From: Oscillospiraceae bacterium
GTDB taxonomy: Bacteria > Bacillota > Clostridia > Oscillospirales > Oscillospiraceae
Length of the DNA: 44,823 bases
Assembly (NCBI GenBank): GCA_009785525.1
Contig: WQWC01000013.1
Coordinates: 1 to 44,823 of the forward strand
Direction: 5' to 3'
Of this stretch, positions 40,661 to 44,823 are shown piece by piece. Position 1 is the stretch's first letter. Each line of letters opens with the position of its first letter. Made by a program: the position numbers and the translations under genes. Under the pieces are notes generated by a model. It had not been told where the DNA came from. It was given only the letters and a program-made list of their open reading frames with translations, and did no database searches.

Positions 40661-40921
40661 ATGGCATCCGATTTCAAAAAAGTCGCGGACGAATTCCTGA
40701 AGTCCCCGGCCGGTTCAAAAATCAAAAAGGATGAGTTCGGCAAGCTCATGGCCTCATCAGACGGAAAAAAAGTAAAGCAAATGCTTGAAAGCGGCGATGA
40801 CGACCTAATGAGTGCTGTGCGGAAGGGCGACATGGATTCATTGAAAAACACGCTCTCCAAAGTATTAGCGACGGAAGAGGGCGCGCGCCTTGCCGGGCAA
40901 ATAGTGAAAATGATTAAATAA
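40661..40921 (+). CDS. Small helical protein, first of an uncharacterised trio
   Basis: An 86-residue charged, all-helical protein with many Lys and Asp, no signal peptide and no membrane segment. AAAGGAG lies upstream of the ATG at 40661. With the two genes at 41077 and 41484 it forms a cluster that I have a general memory of from Oscillospirales-type genomes, always unannotated. Segments such as KVLATEEGARLAGQIVKMIK suggest amphipathic helices. Confidence 0.55.
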   Translation: MASDFKKVADEFLKSPAGSKIKKDEFGKLMASSDGKKVKQMLESGDDDLMSAVRKGDMDSLKNTLSKVLATEEGARLAGQIVKMIK

Positions 40922-40923
40922 CT

Positions 40924-41060
40924 CTTACCTTTCTTGAAAGAAAGGTAAGACCAAAGAACTTCACTGGGCTTCGCCGGATTCTATGTCAGTCTGCATTTTA
41001 ACGGCATCCGCCAGAGGCTCGTAAAGTTTTTTGGCTCCGCCTTTTTTTCAAAAAAGGCGG
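40924..41060 (+). repeat. Paired-hairpin element between trio genes
   Basis: The 155-bp gap contains a nearly perfect palindrome at its left (40924-40935 with 40938-40949, CTTACCTTTCTT) and another at its right (41037-41047 with 41050-41060, CCGCC plus T's). About 85 bases lie between. Similar paired purine/pyrimidine-stem structure is seen at 3647-3734. The right hairpin could attenuate transcription of the next gene. It looks like a mobile palindromic element; this is inference. Confidence 0.5.
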
Positions 41061-41076
41061 AAGAGAGGTAAACGTA

Positions 41077-41484
41077 ATGAGTGAGTTTGAAGATAAAATA
41101 AGTAAAATCCTGTCGTCTCCGGAAGATATGGAGAAGATAATAAATATGGCAAAGTCGTTTTCCTCTTCGCTGGGTACGGAGAAAGAAAGCGCGGCTTCCC
41201 TAGAAGATAGCGGCGGCGTACCGGACATCAGCTCACTCGCCTCCATGCTCGGCGGCTCGGCCGGGGATCTGCTTGGCAATATGGACCCGAAAGTGTTCGG
41301 GATTATCGGCCGTGTTCTCTCTGAATATTCCTCAAAGACCAATGATAAAACTGACCTTATCTCCGCCGTAAAACCATATTTGAAAGAGGATCGGCGCGAG
41401 AAAATCGACAAAGCAACTGACATGGCACGGCTTGCGCGGTTGGCACGGCTGGCATTCTCTGAATTCAAAGGCGGTGACGAATAA
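41077..41484 (+). CDS. Uncharacterised protein, second of trio
   Basis: A 135-residue soluble protein: an N-terminal helix (EFEDKISKILSSPEDMEKIINMAK), a Ser/Gly-rich linker (about 28-70) and a C-terminal basic helical part with LARLARLAFSEFKGG. AGAGAGG precedes the ATG. Its stop overlaps the start of the next gene by one base. Family known only as hypothetical. Confidence 0.6.
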   Translation: MSEFEDKISKILSSPEDMEKIINMAKSFSSSLGTEKESAASLEDSGGVPDISSLASMLGGSAGDLLGNMDPKVFGIIGRVLSEYSSKTNDKTDLISAVKPYLKEDRREKIDKATDMARLARLARLAFSEFKGGDE

Positions 41485-41837
41485 TGTATAACCGGTATAT
41501 CGGCAACACAGGTAAAGTCTACAGAGTAAATGAGCCTTCCGATAGAGCGCGGACTGATAGGAGACGGAACAATGTGGTGGAGCTCTTTCCAAAAGAGTCC
41601 CTGTCCAGGGATAAACGCGGCACGGAGCATCACGACCATTCCCGAAAAAAAACGTCCCTGTTCGGATTGGGGAATTTTAAATTCCTTGAGGGCGGTCTCC
41701 CTCTCGGGCTGGAATTAAGCGACCTTGTTATACTAGCGCTGCTGTTCTTCCTGTTTCTCGAAAGCGGGGATGAAGAGTTTCTAATAATCCTTGGCTTCTT
41801 GGCTTACAGCATATTCAAAGATCATCGTGATAAATGA
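41484..41837 (+). CDS. Uncharacterised protein with C-terminal membrane segments, third of trio
   Basis: A 117-residue protein. It starts MYNRYIGNTGKVYRVNE, followed by a long charged, disordered-looking region (about 18-60) and two hydrophobic segments (about 75-92 and 98-110). Its ATG overlaps the upstream stop codon (TAATG), so translation is coupled. It may anchor the other two proteins to the membrane. Function unknown. Confidence 0.6.
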   Translation: MYNRYIGNTGKVYRVNEPSDRARTDRRRNNVVELFPKESLSRDKRGTEHHDHSRKKTSLFGLGNFKFLEGGLPLGLELSDLVILALLFFLFLESGDEEFLIILGFLAYSIFKDHRDK

Positions 41838-41841
41838 CACT

Positions 41842-42597
41842 CTACAGCACACTGAATCCATTCGGCAAGATAAACGCCTCCGGATCCGTCTCCCCTATTA
41901 TAATCTCGCCCGCCGTCATACGATAAACTCGGGCACCTGTTTCGTCAAACTCTTCCGCACCTATGACAAGTCCGAGTTCTATTGATATATAGTACCTTCG
42001 TATAAATCCAAAAAGCGGCGACCTGTACACCACATATATGCAAAGTTCGCCATTTAGCTCGGTGAATCCCGCGTATATTATATCCGCCGGCGGCAGAAGC
42101 AGCACATCTTCATATGTGGGCAGCATTCTCCATTCATCAACCGCCCTATCCCCGCCGGCAAGCGGACCCGTGTAAAATGAGCTTTCGTCCCCGTACCATA
42201 TATACAGGCTGTTTTGCGTTGTAATGATCCGCCGCTCAACACCGTCCGGCAAACGTGCCATAAGCGACATTGCGCCGGCAGTCACTGATGTTCTGATATC
42301 AGTGACCGCCCAGCCACCGCCTGCCCAGAAGCTTTCGATGGTAATGTAACGGATGTATGTCTCCGGGCGGGACAGCGTTTCACCGATAACCGCCTGAACC
42401 GTTTCGGGCGTTACCTCGACGTGAATCAAGCTGTCATCCCCCGCACCTGGGGATTGCATAGCCGGCTGGGCTGTTCGGGGCAGTTCAAACGCGATGTTAT
42501 CTGATCTGAAAAACGTGGTTATAAGCATAATACCTATCGCGGCGGCGCAAAGTACCGCACCGAACACCGCGATTCCAAGTATCCTCTTCGTACTCAT
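41842..42597 (-). CDS. Membrane-anchored protein, LolA/RseB-like suspected
   Basis: A 251-residue protein with an N-terminal membrane anchor (about 7-28) and a beta-rich extracytoplasmic domain (VTPETVQAVIGETLSRPETYIRYITIE onward). The strand pattern is like LolA/RseB-type or DUF4367-type folds in Gram-positive proteins, but I cannot place it firmly. It overlaps the TagO-like gene by 4 bases (ATGA), so the two are co-translated, and a role at the wall is possible. Confidence 0.5.
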   Translation of the reverse strand: MSTKRILGIAVFGAVLCAAAIGIMLITTFFRSDNIAFELPRTAQPAMQSPGAGDDSLIHVEVTPETVQAVIGETLSRPETYIRYITIESFWAGGGWAVTDIRTSVTAGAMSLMARLPDGVERRIITTQNSLYIWYGDESSFYTGPLAGGDRAVDEWRMLPTYEDVLLLPPADIIYAGFTELNGELCIYVVYRSPLFGFIRRYYISIELGLVIGAEEFDETGARVYRMTAGEIIIGETDPEAFILPNGFSVL

Positions 42598-43793
42598 TTA
42601 GTCGCCACATCTTTCTCACGTTCTTCTTCAACGTCCTCTTCCGCAGTGTTCTCCGGCGATTCTATCGATTCTTCCACCTGTACGGGTTCATCTTCGCTTT
42701 CCTTTGCAAGCTCCTCCGGAATCTCTTCGGCATCGGACGCCGGCCTAACTGTTCTTGGGTGTGCTCCCCTGTACGCGAAGTAGATGATCGCCGCCGCAAT
42801 CACAACCGCGACAATCAAGATAATCGCTCTGATCTCACCGCTTGTTGTCACCACAACCGCCGCAATCGCCAACAGCCCGCTGATGGCATACAACACCGCG
42901 ACCGCTTGCTTTTGGGACAGCCCCATGTCAATCAGTCGGTGATGAAAGTGCCCCCTGTCAGGCGCCCAGGGCTTTTTGCCATTCAAAATCCTCCGCAGCG
43001 CCGCTATACATGTATCGAAAAGCGGCAGCGCAAGCACCAGAAGCGGCACGGCGAACGACACCGCCGCATAAAACTTAAACATCCCCATAACAGAAACTGT
43101 CGCCAAAATAAACCCAAGCAAAAGCGCCCCCGCATCTCCCATAAATATCTTCGCCGGGTTGAAATTATATGGTATAAATCCGATACATGCCCCGGCAAGC
43201 GCTGCCATTATTATCGCCACGTTCGGATCCGGATACGGCACTAACATGGCAATAATAAGCATGACGACTGATGAAATGGTTGACACACCGGCCGCCAGTC
43301 CATCAAGCCCATCTATGAAATTGACCGAGTTCGTAATCAAAACAATCCAAAGCACCGTTATAGGGTATGCGAAAACCCCAAGATTTAGATATGGTTCGGC
43401 ACTGAATATAAGGGGGTTTGAAAGTATATCAATAACCACGCCATGATAAACGGCTATCAAGGCAGCGATTATCTGGACAATAAATTTCAACCACGCTTTC
43501 AACGGCTTAAAGTCATCAATAACGCCGATGATAACGACGACAACAGCGCCAATCAAAATACCCCGGATCTGCCTGTCAATATCGGCAAACAAGAGAACGC
43601 TTATCACGAATCCTATGAAAATAGCAATTCCGCCGAGCAGTGGTATCGGTTTTTTGTGGACTCTCCGGGCATCTTTCGGCACATCAACCGCACCGACACG
43701 CTGGGCAAAACGCTTAACAAGCGGCGTCGCAACCAAGCTCAGAACCAGCGCCAACAGGATTGCCGCCCCTATTTTTATATATATATTATCCAT
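42594..43793 (-). CDS. TagO/WecA-like undecaprenyl-phosphate sugar-1-phosphate transferase
   Basis: A 399-residue polytopic membrane enzyme of the MraY/WecA family, which transfers an N-acetylhexosamine-1-phosphate from UDP-sugar to undecaprenyl phosphate, the first step of teichoic acid or secondary wall polymer synthesis. Motifs: IDDFKP (about 92-97), NFIDGLDGLAAG (158-169), FMGDAG (217-222) and the specificity loop DRGHFHHRL (279-287), which points to TagO/WecA rather than MraY. About eleven helices, then an acidic, Glu-rich C-terminal tail (about 350-399) not usual in the family. It may make the polymer bound by the SLH proteins of this window. Confidence 0.92.
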   Translation of the reverse strand: MDNIYIKIGAAILLALVLSLVATPLVKRFAQRVGAVDVPKDARRVHKKPIPLLGGIAIFIGFVISVLLFADIDRQIRGILIGAVVVVIIGVIDDFKPLKAWLKFIVQIIAALIAVYHGVVIDILSNPLIFSAEPYLNLGVFAYPITVLWIVLITNSVNFIDGLDGLAAGVSTISSVVMLIIAMLVPYPDPNVAIIMAALAGACIGFIPYNFNPAKIFMGDAGALLLGFILATVSVMGMFKFYAAVSFAVPLLVLALPLFDTCIAALRRILNGKKPWAPDRGHFHHRLIDMGLSQKQAVAVLYAISGLLAIAAVVVTTSGEIRAIILIVAVVIAAAIIYFAYRGAHPRTVRPASDAEEIPEELAKESEDEPVQVEESIESPENTAEEDVEEEREKDVATK

Positions 43794-43893
43794 ATCGGCA
43801 CAAGGCCCCCTTAAATTTGCAATGTCAACAGATCAAACGGCATGGCACGCAAACCGCGCGCTAAGCCTGGGCAGGAGTTCCGTCCCTGAACCT

Positions 43894-44823
43894 TTATCCC
43901 TGTACAAAACCTATTTTTTTGTAGACTTTCCGCAATGTCTTCATCGCCGCATAAGACGCTTTTTCAGCGCCTTGCTTGTATATCTTTTCTATATACGCTT
44001 TATCGTCAAAAATACGCAACGCCTCTTCACGGATTGGCCGCAAAGTCTCCACCACCGCTTCGCCCGTGTGCTGTTTGAACGTCCCGTAACCTTGTCCGCC
44101 GTACTCGGCTTCAATTTCCGCAAAACTTTTGCCTATACACACGGAGTATATCTGCATAAGGTTCGATACACCCGGCTTGTTTTCCGGATCATAGCGCACA
44201 TCCGTCTCACTGTCGGTAACGGCTCGCTTGAACGCACGCAAAATGTCCTCCGGCTTATCAAGCAACAGTACGCACCCGCCGTCTGATATTTCGGATTTCG
44301 ACATTTTGTCCAGCGGTCGCTGCAAATCCATGATTCTCGCGCCAACCTTGGGGATGTACGGTTCCGGCATTTTGAACACATCTCCGTATATGCCATTAAA
44401 GCGCACGGCGATATCTCGCGTCAGTTCGATATGCTGCTTCTGGTCCGCGCCGACCGGGACAAGATCCGTCTGATATAGCAAAATATCAGCGGCTTGCAGC
44501 ACGGGATATGTAAACAACCCCGCGTTTATGTTGTCGGCATTTTTCGCCGATTTGTCCTTAAACTGCGTCATGCGCGACAGCTCGCCGAACATTGCGTAGC
44601 AATTCAGCACCCAGGCAAGCTCCGCATGGGCCGGTACATGGCTCTGAATGAAAATCGTATTTTTATCAGGATCAAGTCCGCACGCCACGTACTCCGCAAG
44701 CTGCCTGAGCGTGAGCTTGCGCAGCTCCGCCGGGTCTTGCCGCTCTGTTATCGCGTGCATGTCCACAATCATGTAATAGCAATTATACTCATCGGCAAGC
44801 TCTGCCCAATTTTTTATCGCGCC
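43894..44823 (-). CDS. trpS: Tryptophan--tRNA ligase, 5' truncated
   Basis: The frame is open to the right edge, with family sequence (GAIKNWAELADEYNCYYMIVDMHA) straddling the first visible Met, so the N-terminal HIGH motif lies outside the window. Visible are the tryptophan-pocket region with VPVGADQKQHIELTRDIA and the signature loop KMSKS (PLDKMSKSE), followed by the C-terminal helical domain. Class I synthetase TrpRS. No T-box can be judged because the upstream region is not included. Confidence 0.97.
   Translation of the reverse strand, partial: GAIKNWAELADEYNCYYMIVDMHAITERQDPAELRKLTLRQLAEYVACGLDPDKNTIFIQSHVPAHAELAWVLNCYAMFGELSRMTQFKDKSAKNADNINAGLFTYPVLQAADILLYQTDLVPVGADQKQHIELTRDIAVRFNGIYGDVFKMPEPYIPKVGARIMDLQRPLDKMSKSEISDGGCVLLLDKPEDILRAFKRAVTDSETDVRYDPENKPGVSNLMQIYSVCIGKSFAEIEAEYGGQGYGTFKQHTGEAVVETLRPIREEALRIFDDKAYIEKIYKQGAEKASYAAMKTLRKVYKKIGFVQG

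Noticed and set aside
43528-44286. Long plus-strand reading frame of about 250 codons opposite the TagO-like and trpS genes
   Set aside because: It lies antisense across two firmly identified genes, has no ribosome site and its product shows no recognisable motif.
1-44823. CRISPR array, rRNA, prophage
   Set aside because: No regularly spaced direct repeats, no rRNA sequence and no phage structural or integrase genes were seen.

Overview
The window looks like chromosome from an anaerobic, spore-forming Firmicute of class Clostridia, probably a gut-type lineage near Oscillospirales. This placement is inference: it rests on the sporulation genes (a spoIVFA/spoIVFB pair, yqfC, yqfD, ylbJ), the clostridial order yqfC-yqfD-phoH-ybeY-era-recO, S-layer-homology (SLH) surface proteins, acetate kinase and strong AGGAGG ribosome sites. 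Base composition is moderate, with several clearly AT-richer gene patches. No rRNA, CRISPR array, prophage or classical IS was seen.

Layout. 1-3.6 kb: the end of an SLH surface protein with tandem 96-residue Ig-like repeats, a nitroreductase, and an SLH/trypsin-like protein whose catalytic residues look degraded. 3.8-6.4 kb: pyruvate kinase, a GIY-YIG-like protein and tRNA-Pro(CGG). 6.4-9.4 kb: purine nucleoside phosphorylase, the SpoIVFA/SpoIVFB-like pair and an RsmC-like methyltransferase. 9.4-11.6 kb: an AT-rich insert (ParB-like protein, methyltransferase, membrane protein). 11.6-15.9 kb: the split TIGR03960/TIGR03936 pair, pfkA and yebC. 16-18.5 kb: an M14 cell-wall peptidase, a MazG-like protein and small membrane proteins. 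18.5-22.1 kb (minus strand): comEA, response regulator, histidine kinase and an SPL-type radical SAM protein, apparently one operon. 22.2-27.4 kb: a DacF-like protein lacking all three penicillin-binding motifs, tmcAL, ackA, rplU, rpmA and HPr.

27.6-36.7 kb is one tightly packed minus-strand run: yqfC-yqfD-fosX-Dabb-phoH-ybeY-era-(2TM)-recO-RAYT-GNAT-mutS2. It mixes sporulation, ribosome maturation and DNA repair genes with accessory insertions: a fosfomycin-resistance gene of the FosX type, and a REP-associated transposase (RAYT). 36.9-44.8 kb holds ylbJ, nth, an arylamine N-acetyltransferase, a phosphodiesterase, a trio of uncharacterised small genes, a TagO/WecA-like transferase with a partner, and the end of trpS.

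The most unusual feature is the RAYT gene. A REP-like double-hairpin element lies in frame inside its coding sequence and supplies about 39 residues between the HUH motif and the catalytic tyrosine. Two related doublets sit in intergenic spaces of the same window, one of them supplying the pfkA stop codon. Other points of interest are two apparent pseudoenzymes (DacF-like and HtrA-like) and a palindromic TTGCAA that fits as a shared -35 for divergent tRNA-Pro and punA promoters.
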